From the NCBI GenBank assembly GCA_018340805.1, contig JACMZG010000008.1:57478509-57542508 (forward strand): DNA of 64,000 nucleotides, read 5' to 3'. Below the pieces are notes generated by a model, which was not told the DNA's origin, made no database searches, and worked only from the letters and a program-made list of their open reading frames with translations. The stretch is from Microvelia longipes (taxonomy: Eukaryota; Arthropoda; Insecta; Hemiptera; Veliidae). Positions 45,336-56,700 of this stretch are shown piece by piece. The translations under genes and the position numbers were made by a program. The number at the start of each line of letters is the position of its first letter. Position 1 is the first letter of the stretch.

Positions 45336-46130
45336 ATGATGGAATTTCGACATCAAACCAGTCCGTTCTTTGTTTGCTAATTTGTGCTAATTGTTGCCGC
45401 AAATTTAAATTTTGCCGCTGGCCCCGTTTTGGAGATATTTGGGATCAATTTGGGGCTAAATGTTATAGGCCTTTACTATATCGGAATTTAAAATTCTCGA
45501 CTGTGTCATGCCTATTTTGTATATTTGTTCTAATTTTGTGCCACAAATTTTAAATTTTGTGCTCGGCACCGTTTTGGAGTTAATTAGTTGTTTCAAATAT
45601 TTTGGAGCTAATTGTTTTAGGCCCCTTTACCATTAGGAACATTTATTAAACTAGACTTGTGTCATACTTTTATGCAATATTTGTGCTATTTGGTGCAGGC
45701 AAAATTTTTAAATTTTGTGCTGGCTCCGTTTTGGAGATATTTGGGTTTAAAGGTTTTGGGCTAACTGTCTATAGCCCTTTACTCTATATGAAATTTAAAA
45801 CTAGACTTTTGTGTCATACTTTGGTGCTATATTTGTGCTATTTGTTGTCGCATATTTTAATTTTTGTGCTTTCCCTGATTAGAGGTATAGGGGTTGCAAA
45901 GACTTGGGGGCAAAATTGTCCTTAGGGCTCCTTTACATTTGGAATATTTAAGAATAGAACTGGTGGCATTTATTTGTGTTATTTTTCGTTATTTGTGCCA
46001 TAAATTTGGAATTTTGTGCTAGCCCCGGTTTCGGTAATATGGGGGTTCAAAGAGATGATTGGGCTGGTATTGTCTATAGCCCCCTTCAACCTATTTTTTA
46101 GAATTCTTGAGATCAGACTTAGTGGTCTGA
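44841..46130 (+). repeat. Degenerate ~150-bp tandem array (about 8 units)
   Basis: Units carry TTTGTGCTGGCCCCGTTTTGGAGATAT, ATTTAGGGCTAAATGTCTATAGCCC and TGTGCTAATTTGTGC-like blocks. The GGCCCCGTTT motif recurs near 44952, 45117, 45250, 45420, 45563, 45720, 45873 and 46019 (spacing 133-169 bp). Confidence 0.8.
45302..45335 (+). repeat. Poly-C run (34 C)
   Basis: Thirty-four consecutive C inside the ~150-bp array; probable replication slippage, with length likely unreliable in the assembly. Confidence 0.95.
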
Positions 46131-46319
46131 TCTGTCTGATTCACCTTACTGCAACCGCAGGTTGGGTACTCTTGCGGTTTGATGGACTCCTATCTTTGAC
46201 TTTTGTCAAGCGATTGCTGAAAACTAAACCCGCCAAGCAACATTACTGATTACCAAATTGGCGCTTTTCCTCCCCTTGGAAAATCATGCTGACGCCCATG
46301 TCCAAGTATTTTTTTATTA

Positions 46320-46740
46320 TCCAGCGTTAGTTCAATTTTTATGAGGAGTTTTTAAAAAATTGAAAAAAAATATTATGAAACAAAATAAGTGGTTGTTTAG
46401 GTTTTTGGATTAATGGCGCCGAATATTTTTTCAAAAATGGCGGACCATTTAAATACATTTTGAGTGAATATCGTGTTTTGCCATATCGTTTTAAAGCTCT
46501 AGCAGAAGAAAAGAGAAGAAAATACATATGACAGGCACAATTTCAAAAACGACGGACTCATTTTTTAAAATGGTGGCCATTCTATGTTCTATTACAAAAT
46601 TGTGTTGCATATTCATTTTAAAGCTCTTGAAGAGAGAAAATAGAATACTTATATCATACAAAGTATTATTCAACAGTAACCGGGATATATGTTCAAAATG
46701 CGCGGCCATTTTGTGATGCTGGCCCCGTTTCAAAAAAGTT
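46320..46740. repeat. Dispersed repeat related to the Transib left flank
   Basis: AAAATGGCGGACCATTTAAA and TTTTAAAGCTCTAGCAGAAG resemble 2200-2275. Two to three internal ~100-bp periods are visible. Confidence 0.55.
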
Positions 46741-46839
46741 TTTAAAAAGTGTTTAAAGATTTGGGACTAACTTGCACATGTGCACAAATTAGAACAATTA
46801 TATTAAAATAGCATGCAAATCAGATTTTAAATTCGATAT

Positions 46840-47130
46840 GTAAAGGCCTATGACATTTAGCCCCAAATCTTTGATCCCAAATATCTCCAAAAATAGGGCC
46901 AGCACAACATTTGAAATTTGTGGCACAAATTTAGAACGAATCATTAGCACAAAAGTTATGACACAAGTTCGTAGTTTTAAAATTTTTCAATATTGTAAAC
47001 GTGTCTATAGACATTTAGCCAAACCTTTAAACCCAATATCTCCAAAAACGGAGCCGCACAAAATTTAAAATTTGCTGCAAACAAATTAGCACAAATATTG
47101 CAATAAAAGTATTGACACAAGTCTAGTTTA
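46840..47130 (-). repeat. Inverted units of the ~150-bp array
   Basis: Reverse-complement units (CCCAAATATCTCCAAAAATAGGGCCAGCACA and CCCAATATCTCCAAAAACGGAGCC, about 165 bp apart) match 44841-46130. With the direct array they flank the 46320-46740 repeat. Confidence 0.75.
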
Positions 47131-47169
47131 ATATTTTTCTTAAAGTAAAGGGCCCTATAGACATTTAGC

Positions 47170-48880
47170 TACTCCTCTAAATTGACTTATAGTCAATTTA
47201 GAGAGTACCACTTCCCTAAAAATTGTTTATAATTGGCTAAAAATATCCCAAATAATTAGGAAACATTTTTTATTCTCAAAGTCTACTTTTTACTCTCTAA
47301 AAAACTCGTCAATAACTTTACACATTTATCACACTGTCTGGAGATAATAGATTTATTTTATGCACAAGGAGTAAAGAATGAACATTATTCCCCTGAGCAT
47401 TATTTTGGTTCTTTGAGGCCAAGCCGGAGGCGACAAGGATTTTATAGCTATTTACTTCCGAGGCGAAGCCGGGGATGGAAATTATTGCGAGGGGAAAATT
47501 TGCATTTTCTCCAAGGTACATAATTAAGATTTATCTCCAGGGTCGACATCTGAAAATAAAGTAAGAATGTCTTTTCATTTTCTTTTCTTTTCAAGATTTT
47601 TAACTGAATTTTCTTAACTTTATCATAAGAAACTCGTTAAATTATGCAAAAAGTCTTCAACTTGGTTCTTAGTAAAACATTCGTTTTTTTTGCACATAAC
47701 TTTCGTTTTTTTCTTTTTAAATAATTGCTATTAGTGATGATAGCTTTTGATTATTACAATTATTCTCTCACAAGCCAAGTGATTTGATCATTGATACAGT
47801 GACCGCAGACTTGACGCTTGTTTTGTATTTTCATTTATATTAAAAACCAAGCATGCATTTTCACTTACTTGTTGTTATTTATTGATCATGACACCAACTT
47901 TCAAAATTGTTACATGGCTTTCGCATATAACGGTTTTCCGATTTACGTTTGGGTAACAAGTTTTTCTTTTACCAAGTTCGCTTTCAATAGCATCAGGAAG
48001 GTGTATTGTTAAAGTTTTCGTCAATATGACACAATTATTATCTGACTAATTGTATTAGAGCAGTTATTAATTAATATTTTTAATCTAATTATAAAGTTAA
48101 AACAGGGTTAAACAGTTAAAATCTAAGGTTTTAAATTAAAAAAAAACTTTGATTTATTGATATATTTGTCGAAAAAAAAAAAAAAAAAAAAAAAAACGAT
48201 GGTTGCAATCTTAAAATGATTTTTTAAAAATCAGATAGGCCAAGCTTAATTTTATTACTTTTAATAAAGGGACTAGTTTTTTTTATTTTAAATTATTTAA
48301 TTCTTATTTTACTTAGCAATACACTAGTTCTACTTAAATGATTGTTAATTGTTATATTCTTTTTTTGTACATCTTATTCTCCGTTATATCTTTCTTATTT
48401 ATAGTACTTTAGTTTCAAATAAAAATAATATTTACTATTCGTTTGTCGATAATTAAGTTTAAGTATGCGCACTGTTACTTTTTACTCCAATGGAGTAAAA
48501 AGTACTTTTAAGCCTTGGGGAGTGAAAAGTGATTTTTTTACTCGTCTTAAATCTAGTCATTTAAATTTCGTATTATATTACCCGCCTGGAGATAAAATAT
48601 TTTTTAAATGCTACATTAAAATTAATAAATTTATAAATAAAAACAGTTAATTACACAAATTTTATTTTTTTAATTAATTATTTTTTTTATTTAATATTTT
48701 TTTTATAATTAATTAAATTATTAATTTAATTTATAATTAATTTTTTAAATAATAATAACTTAGCTTCGACTTAATTATAGTACTATAATGTGACTATGTT
48801 AAACTATATTGTACATTGTTTTTATACTATGTAAAAAACTATAAAAATATATTCCACCAGAAACACACGATTCAAAGTTA
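47170..48880. other. Intergenic, no gene seen
   Basis: AT-rich. A ~25-base poly-A run lies at 48173-48197. Short reading frames have no recognisable domain. Confidence 0.6.
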
Positions 48881-48959
48881 AATTCGCCCGACATGCAGAC
48901 CACCGCGCCAAGAAATCTATTTTCTAGTTGTAAAACTTTATTAGGTAAAAGACGATAAA

Positions 48960-49075
48960 AAAATTATTGTCCCTTACTAGGATTTGAACCCAAGGTACTC
49001 TGAGGTTTGAGTGCTCTCAATCCAAAGGAATTCACTCGACATGCGGACCACCGCGCCAGAATTATTTCTGTAGTA
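48960..49075 (-). repeat. tRNA-derived SINE (GGCGCGGTGGTCCGC head)
   Basis: On minus: GGCGCGGTGGTCCGCATGTC (A-box-like) and GGGTTCAAATCC (B box) about 60 bp later. Related heads lie at 42022, 42117 and 14836. A second inverted head fragment is at about 48885-48912. Confidence 0.7.
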
Positions 49076-49199
49076 ACTATATATTAATTAAAAAAACCTT
49101 CCAGGATGTTGAACCCAGGTACCTGGAGTTTGAATGGTCGTATGACTCGGACCACTGGCATTCGTCAAGAGGCCCAAAAAAACATTGAACAATAACCCA

Positions 49200-49903
49200 A
49201 TCGAATTTATTTTTCAACGACATAATTTTTGGTTTTCTATATTTTTGTGGTTTTTTTCGACTTTTTGGTAACTTAAAGTGTCGATCGACTTTCGGACCGG
49301 TTTCATTATCGATTCAGCCGCCCAAAATAATAGAAAACGACCCCTTACTTCGAAATGTTATTTTTTATTCGACCTGTAATTTTGGTTTTCTAAATTTTGT
49401 GTTTTCTTTTGCTTTTTGTATCTAATTGGTCGTTCGCTTCGGCACGGTTTTCATTCGATTCAAGGCCAAAAAAATTTAGAAAACGACACCCTCTCGAAAT
49501 TTATTTTTTATCGACTAATTTGGTTTTTGGTCAATTTACAATTGGTTTTTTTCGATTTTTGGTCACTTAGAGTGGTCATATCGACTTCGGACCGGTTTCA
49601 TTCGATGCAGCATCTCAAAAAACATATATATTTGACCTTTATCGCGGTGGAAAAATAACCCTGAATTTTGCCGAAATTTTTCAAGCAAACCGGGTTAATG
49701 ACGTACAAAAAACTTGGGTTTCAATAGGGTTCGTTGTCCTCCCGAAGGTGATTTTTTGCACCTAAGTTTGATTTTAAAATACAAATCTTCGAAAGATAGA
49801 TGTGCTTTAGCAAGAATTGTGTCTAGAAATACATACATATTATATATATATTTATTTATATTATATATATATATATATATATTAGATATACTATATATAT
49901 ATG

Positions 49904-49974
<71 letters not shown>

Positions 49975-50160
49975 ATATACTTATTATATTATAGTATATA
50001 TATATATATATTATATATATTATATATATTTATATATATAACGCCTCCGCAAAACTTTATGTTTGTCATTAGGGACCTCTGAAACGTCGTGGTCGAGATT
50101 CGACTTCCGCCATGACGCTATCCCATTGTGAATTTTATTCTCAAAGGAAATACGCTAAAT
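49200..50160 (-). repeat. Composite repeat with internal (TA)n, inverted copy
   Basis: The (TA)n-rich core is at about 49840-50040. The left side (49600-49840) is flank B and the right side (50043-50160, TCATTAGGGACCTCT and CGCCATGACGCTATCCCATT) is flank A, both inverted relative to 5385-6190. Further left, 49200-49620 has three ~130-bp periods with CGACTTCGGACCGGTTTCATTCGAT. Confidence 0.7.
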
Positions 50161-51590
50161 ATGGTTCAAATTAGAAATATCTTTACCTTTATGTTGTTTT
50201 CCTTGTTTTAACAATATTAATCATAGTTATTGCATGGAGCAAAAACTATGATTACGGCAGTGGATTATGGGAGCTTAATCCCTAATTAAGCTCTACAGTA
50301 AATAAGTAAATAAAAACAATCCCATTAAATCACCTCATAAACTCTATCAGCTTGATATTGTTGTCACAGAAATTCGTACAAAACAATGACAAAAATATAA
50401 TTTTTTTTATTTTTGAGCATAAGTAAAAACAAAATTTTGTTTTATATTTTGTAAACCATTTTGTATTTTATAGTTTGTTTATAAAATATTACAACATTCA
50501 ACATTTTTCTTCCTAACTCGGTATCAACTTTGTCGCAGGTAAAGGCTTAACCACCTTAACTGTAAATAGTCTCAAAACCCCTAAAACTGAAAACTATTCT
50601 TTTTCAAAAATATTTTTAAAAAACTCGATCCTTTTTAAAAATCAATTTTTCAAAGGTCACATCTTGAAAAATTGAATTTCAAAGGTCACACCACTTGTTA
50701 TTCTATTCCACAATATTTTTGAAAGCTTTCAAATTTATAACCGTATGAATGTAAAAAAATTAAAGGTCGTAATGAAAAGAATCAAGAAACTAAGGAATAA
50801 AGTTAATAGATTCACAGTGATACTACTAGTAATACTAACTTTGAATATGCTTGTCTTGCTAGTCCCACAAATCAACCTGCAAGCTAGTAGCAAACATATT
50901 GAAAACATACAAAAACTGATAACAAAAAATAAGTTTATGGATTGGTATCCAATCTATTCCAATTTAAGCACAAGCAACTAGATAGTACTTATATTCCTGG
51001 TAAAGAGGTATAAAGAATATATACAAACTTTTTTAATGAAATCGAAAAAACTTTTAAACAGTAAGTGATCCAAAAAATATAATAAACAATTTTTATTGAA
51101 AACTTTAAGTATCATTTACATTCTTGTCAAGACAATCATGTTATTTACAAAATATAAACAAACATGCAATGAAGTGAAACTTCCCTACTAAGAAGACTAA
51201 AACATAAGTTTTTTAAGTTTATTTTGCTGAAGATGTTCAGCAAAATAACAAGTCAGCACAGAATTGAGTACGAGAGAAGAAATGTAAAACTTGTGGGGTG
51301 GAAGGTTAATTCTATATTCTACATATTTTGTACTAGTGATAGTAATTAGGGAGAGGTAATAGACCACCTAGCAACGTAGGCCACGTTGTTGGGCCCTTTT
51401 TGCTGACTCCTTTAGATAGACAATAGTGTTCTGCCTTATGAGTCCGAGTGCAGGCATTTTATGTCTACTCCACAGATGAGCTGTGACTTTACTTTAAGTT
51501 TTTATAGTTTCAACTAGAAACAACACAGGCCCCACTGGGCACCAGGCTTTCCTGCTCTCGAAACAATATATATCTCTCAGAAACAGACAC
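50161..51590. other. Intergenic, no supported gene
   Basis: One 78-codon frame (50745-50981, +) has a basic N terminus and one hydrophobic segment, but no recognisable family, no splice context and surrounding AT-rich repeats. Probably chance. Confidence 0.5.
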
Positions 51591-51682
51591 ACATTCAACA
51601 CACACACACCCACACAACACACAAAACACACACACCCACAACACACACACAATATATATATATATATATATAATATATATAT

Positions 51683-51714
<32 letters not shown>
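51590..51714. repeat. Imperfect (CA)n then (TA)n microsatellite
   Basis: ACACACACCCACACAACACA-type tract to 51649, then near-pure TA to 51714, adjoining the tail of the SINE at 51715. Confidence 0.92.
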
Positions 51715-51717
<3 letters not shown>

Positions 51718-51952
51718 ATATAAACCTACAATTAAAGGTCCCAAATTTTACCTAAACCCATGAACTTAGGGATCTTTTACGAGTACCTGACATTGCACAG
51801 GTTTGGAACCACCGGCTTAACGTCCCTTTCGAAGGACTGCACGTGAAAGGATTAACATTCCTCGCATGATCCTAGAGACCCCAACAGGGATCGAACCCGG
51901 GACTACCTGGGTGGCAGGCACACATGCTCACCATTACACAACCACGACCCCC
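51715..51952 (-). mobile_element. tRNA-derived SINE (tRNA-Gly-like head)
   Basis: On minus it begins near 51952. GTGGTTGTGTAATGGTGAGC (A box), CCTGCCACC resembling the tRNA-Gly(GCC) anticodon arm, and GGGTTCGATCCC (B box) lie at 51895-51950. A ~170-bp unrelated body follows, ending in the TA/CA microsatellite as a tail. Confidence 0.75.
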
Positions 51953-52157
51953 ATATTCTGTACTAAATATTTTCTATTTTTATAAATTGGACTGTAAGAA
52001 TTGAAAGGCCATAAAATCTGCAGCATTACAAAATATAAAAAATTAGAAATGAAATATTAATTTTATCATAGATTTTTAAATACTGTCATAAATTAGAAAA
52101 ATGTACATTATGTGAATAAAAATTATAATTAAAAATAAAAAACTTATTGAATTATTA

Positions 52158-53252
52158 TCACAGATCAGAATAATCAGAATAGGTAACATTAGTTTTATAG
52201 AGAGCAGCACCTTCCCTCGCAAGCTTATCAGCCATTTCATTTCCCTCGACTCCTCTATGACCTCTCACATAAATCCACTCTACTTGTTCTAGTTGTTGAA
52301 TAGCTTGATCTAATTTCACAAGTTCCACTTTATTCTTAACATCATCGCCGTTGACTAGTTTCCATTGATTCTTTTTCCATTTATTGATCCATTCAGTAAT
52401 ACAGTTAATAGTGAATTGGGAATCTGTATGAACACATAATTTTCTCAGTCCTGCTTTAGCAGCTTGAGTTATTGCAACCCGAGCAGCTTGTATCTCAGCA
52501 TTGTTGTTTGTAGCTGGTCCTATAAGTGGCGCAGAAACATTTAGTTTGTGGCCGTGATTAAACCAAACACCTATACCCGCTTTTGCTCCTTTTTTACCAT
52601 TATTAGTACACGCACCATCAGTGTAAACCATGACTATGTCTTGGCTATTTCTCAGAAAAGTCGTGTGATCTATTTCAAATAGTTCAGCATCTTCTAGTTT
52701 AATTCTTTTAGCAGGTCTAACTACATCATCGTTTCCATCAAAGCAAGATTTCTCAAGATTTACTAACCGTACATTAACATCTTCAAGAGTGGTTGTCACA
52801 GATGATTTAAACTGGTTAAATTGTTCTTGCAACTGAGTAATTTGCTGGACAATACCACTGAGAAAGAGATTGTTAGTAGTACTCTTACCTGCCTCAATAA
52901 GTTGAGGAGGATGGCTATTTTCAATTCTAAAACTACCAAAACTAGTTTGCTTACTTACACTTCGACTTACATGTCCATTAGAGGTGGACGGCTGACTAAA
53001 TTTCTTTAGATACTCCAGAGCTTCATTTTCAGAGTCAAATTTTTTATATTTGGGTCCAGAATATCCTGAAACTTGTTGCTGACACTCGGCCCACGTATCG
53101 TAAATACCAGGACACTTTCCAACAGCAACTGCATACTTTGGCATTTCTAAGTACAAAGTGTTTCGAGCATGAATACAAATAAAAGCCCTAACCAAACTTA
53201 AAAACATACGTTCAATAACTTCAAATGAAAAGATATATTTATTTTTAAACAC
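52158..53252 (-). CDS. RNASEH1: Ribonuclease H1 (intronless)
   Basis: Cleaves RNA in RNA-DNA hybrids in the nucleus and, in animals, in mitochondria. The 364-residue frame has the N-terminal hybrid-binding domain at about 38-85 (KYAVAVGKCPGIYDTW ... GPKYKKF ... ALEYL). A variable linker with a possible coiled coil (about 130-170) follows, then a complete RNase H domain at about 206-350. Catalytic residues are all present: D212 (YTDGACTNNG), E253 (NNNAEIQAA), D277 (HTDSQF), H332 and D342 (RGHRGVEGNEMAD). In-frame Met1, Met16 and Met37 precede the hybrid-binding domain. The hydrophobic, basic stretch before Met37 could be a mitochondrial presequence, and Met37 (53144) would give a nuclear form, as known for mammalian RNASEH1. 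Lack of introns is unusual for this gene and could reflect retroposition, but all domains are intact and it sits head to head with RPB6. Confidence 0.95.
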   Translation of the reverse strand: MFKNKYIFSFEVIERMFLSLVRAFICIHARNTLYLEMPKYAVAVGKCPGIYDTWAECQQQVSGYSGPKYKKFDSENEALEYLKKFSQPSTSNGHVSRSVSKQTSFGSFRIENSHPPQLIEAGKSTTNNLFLSGIVQQITQLQEQFNQFKSSVTTTLEDVNVRLVNLEKSCFDGNDDVVRPAKRIKLEDAELFEIDHTTFLRNSQDIVMVYTDGACTNNGKKGAKAGIGVWFNHGHKLNVSAPLIGPATNNNAEIQAARVAITQAAKAGLRKLCVHTDSQFTINCITEWINKWKKNQWKLVNGDDVKNKVELVKLDQAIQQLEQVEWIYVRGHRGVEGNEMADKLAREGAALYKTNVTYSDYSDL

Positions 53253-53708
53253 AAAACTGGAATCTACTCATCAAACAACAAATTTAAAAAATTTAAATTT
53301 GCCACTCAATCCGAACATTTTAATTCAGTACACCAACTATAGCTTGTAGCCGCTTTTGTGTGCTACTAAAACAAGTAAATAACTAAGTATGGTTCAACCG
53401 GGGTTTAGAATATTTAAAATTGACTCATATCAGACTTGATAAGCCTTAAAACTATTTGAAATCAAACAATATAAATAATCAGTTCTAAATAGTAAGTTAA
53501 AAAGTGACGAAACAATTTTAATAAAGATCAGTAAGTTTACGAACAATCAATACGATCGGATAAGAACAGACCTTTGTAACCTCCTCAAGGTTTCTGACAG
53601 GTTTTTAATTTGCACTGTTTACCTTACCGTTCTGCGTGGTCGAAGTGTAAAAGTTTTTCATTGCAGGTAGTTCATTAAGTTCTCAAACTTTCCTTACCAA
53701 TTGTGAAA
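53253..53708. promoter_or_regulatory. Shared upstream region of RNASEH1 (-) and RPB6 (+)
   Basis: The ATGs are only about 457 bp apart and diverge, so a bidirectional promoter is likely. GTTCTGCGTGGTCG near 53630 is a possible initiator region. TTTTCATTGCAG at 53657-53668 could be a 5' UTR acceptor. Both are inferences. Confidence 0.55.
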
Positions 53709-56700
53709 ATGGCTGACGAAGAATACGATGGAGATGAGTAAGTTCTCTCGACTTTTTTTTGCATTGAATATTCTTTAATTGGTACTATGTAGTCTGTCTT
53801 GGTGATAAGGCAACGGACAGGATTTAAATTAAACCAAGCTTTGAGCTTGTTCTAAAGCGGATTTAGAATCAACGTTAGTGCTATTAATTTTGAGCGGATT
53901 GGGAAATTTTCTACTTTTTGGAAACATAGTTTTGTTACACCAATACACAAATCAGATGAAAAGAGAAATTTAGAGAACTACCAACCTGTTTACATCCAAT
54001 CTTCTTTAGCTAAAATGAATAGTACGTTCACATACACTTCTAGATCCGCGGATCGTATTGGATACGATCTCTCAATACGGTAATATTAGCTGTATGAACC
54101 ATGCGGAGGGGATCCGATCACATACGCTAGAACTAGGGCGATGGAATCTAAATAGATCCCCCCATACACTGTATGTACCTTTAGAGATAATTGTATTTAA
54201 CGGATAACCTTCTTGTCGAACTTTTATTTCACTTCAATATTACTGTTTTTGATCAAATAACTTTTGGAATATTACTTTTTTTTGTCTAACTTTATTATTA
54301 TGCAAAGAAATCACAATTTAATTAAATATATTTTTTGTTTTAAACTTCCTTATAACCCTGCAAGAAGAGAGCGGGAAAAAACTATGTAAACCAATCAGGT
54401 TATTTTACCCGTATTATTTATTTCAATGTAAACAATGAACGATGGTGATTCAATTCGATATAAACAGCAAAATGCAGTCGGAGGTTATAACCTGGTGTGA
54501 CGGCATTGCAGAAATCAGTATAATAGACTTTCATTGAAAATTATGAAGAATTATCAATTGTAAACAAAATAAACAGAAGATTTGGCCAAAAATTGCTGAG
54601 ATTATTAACTAGCTCAATATTGGTTTAGACTTGTTTGAAATCAAATAAACGATGTTTTATTAGAGGATGTAGTTTTGTAAGGTTATGTATAAATTATTGC
54701 CACCCTGTGTTCGTAAGCTTCCTTGGCTGTGTGGTTAAAGCAGTCATTTGGGGCCTTGAAGTTTGACAGTTCGAATCCCATCAATCCAATTTTTAGTTCA
54801 TTTTTGATCTTTTGAATATTTCTATATGTGGACAACTAATTTTGAATCAAATGGATTAAAAACATTTTTCTGAGTTTTATGAATTTTCAAAATTATTGCC
54901 AGTTAATGATGTCAAAAACATTATTTACCAATTACCACATCTAGACCCAAAGATTGATTTTTGTGCTAAGTTTCAACTCTCTATCATAAATGCTGTGAGA
55001 GCTACGATGGTAAGACACACACACACGCATACAGACAGACAACTTTGTGAAAACTACTTAGGAAAGTTAATTTCGGTTTCAGATGTTTAGTGCAGACACA
55101 TTATTTTTCCTATATACCTACGGTATAAATGAGGAAAAGTAAAAATTATGTAACAATTTGTTTTAATAAAAATTAATCTGAAGACCTGAGGCTTGAACCC
55201 ATAATCTTTTGTACAAGAAGCAAGTAGGTATCCATAACGCTATTTAGACTAGGAAGTTTGAATCTATATTGATCTGATACGCTGTGTGTACCTTCAGCGG
55301 CGATTTTACTTTAGATATAACTTAGACAAACTATTGTTTCACTTAAATATTACTGTTTTTAATCACATGACTTTTCAAATATAATTTTTTATTTATGCAA
55401 AGAAATCACAAGTTAATTAAATATATATTTTGTTTAAAACTTCCTTATAACTCAAGTGAACCTTCACAATAAAAATTACACAATGTTTTGGTGGGATCAG
55501 TTATGATATCATCTGACTCAATTGACTAAACAAGTACGCTGCAAGAACCAGATTGTATTAAATATGTATGGAATGCAACACCTGTTAAATACGCTGGCTT
55601 TTATGTAGTAATTGTTTACTGCCTATACTGATTCCTGCAATGACATCACATTTCATTCATTAAAAAAGTCAGGTTCCTCTGAATGGATTTTGTTTGTTAA
55701 CATCAAATTGAATCACCATATTAATTTCTAACATCTTGACTTTTAGCGACCATTTTAATCGCAGATGAGGTTTTCCCCTTGTCATGTTGCCTGCTTATGA
55801 TTAAGGTTACTTTGTGAGACAGAAATTCGTACAAAACATATAATAACAAAACATATAATTTTTAATTTTCGCACTCAGATCAAACATCATTTTATGTATG
55901 TTAAAATAAGTTCAGTGTTACATCTCTCTTGATTTACTTTTTTTGAGAAGTAGTCTGCAGCCAACGCATGCTGTAGCTTTGGTGTCTTAATTTGTTTTCT
56001 GCTAAATTAATATTCCTTCTATACTTCATATATTGTAAATATATAAACTAGATGCTTTCAATAAATGTGATAGGTGGATGGTAAATGTAATTTATCAAGA
56101 ACAAACTCTTTTATGGCTTAAAATGAGAGTTTAAAATACATATAGTTAGTAGTTGTATTCTTCTTTCATCAATTGAAAACTTGTTTGTTTACCAGCATAT
56201 TTCATAGACTGGATTTTAGTGAAATTCTTGGGAATGTCACTGATTTAGAGCAAGGTCTCATACATTTCTCAACATAATACATTCAAGAACCTCTTAGAGG
56301 GCCGAACAATTGTTGGATATGTAAAAAATGTTCAATGAGCCTGCATTTGTTATATATTTTCTAAAAGGACTTGCCAAGTGGGTAAATAATATGACATAGG
56401 TATATTTATATATAAAACATCCTTAACCAGTTATTTGTTGACATAATTAAAAATTATTGTTTAGTTACAAATATCTTGACAAGTCTGTAACTGATTAAAA
56501 TTGACTTAAGGCATGTTTATAGCTAGTCTCAAAAACGTTTTAAGGTTAAATGACTACCTTTCTCACCAGGCACTAAGAGGCCAAGGGGGAACTCATTCAA
56601 CATCTCATGAAGACTTGCTTGTTTTTTTTAAGGGATTCTTGTGATGAAATGCTAAATAATATCACTTGCTTGTGTCAACTACTGGTTACATAATATTTTT

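Noticed and set aside
50745..50981. Small membrane protein
   Set aside because: One hydrophobic stretch in an AT-rich 78-codon frame is not enough; no family resemblance or gene structure.
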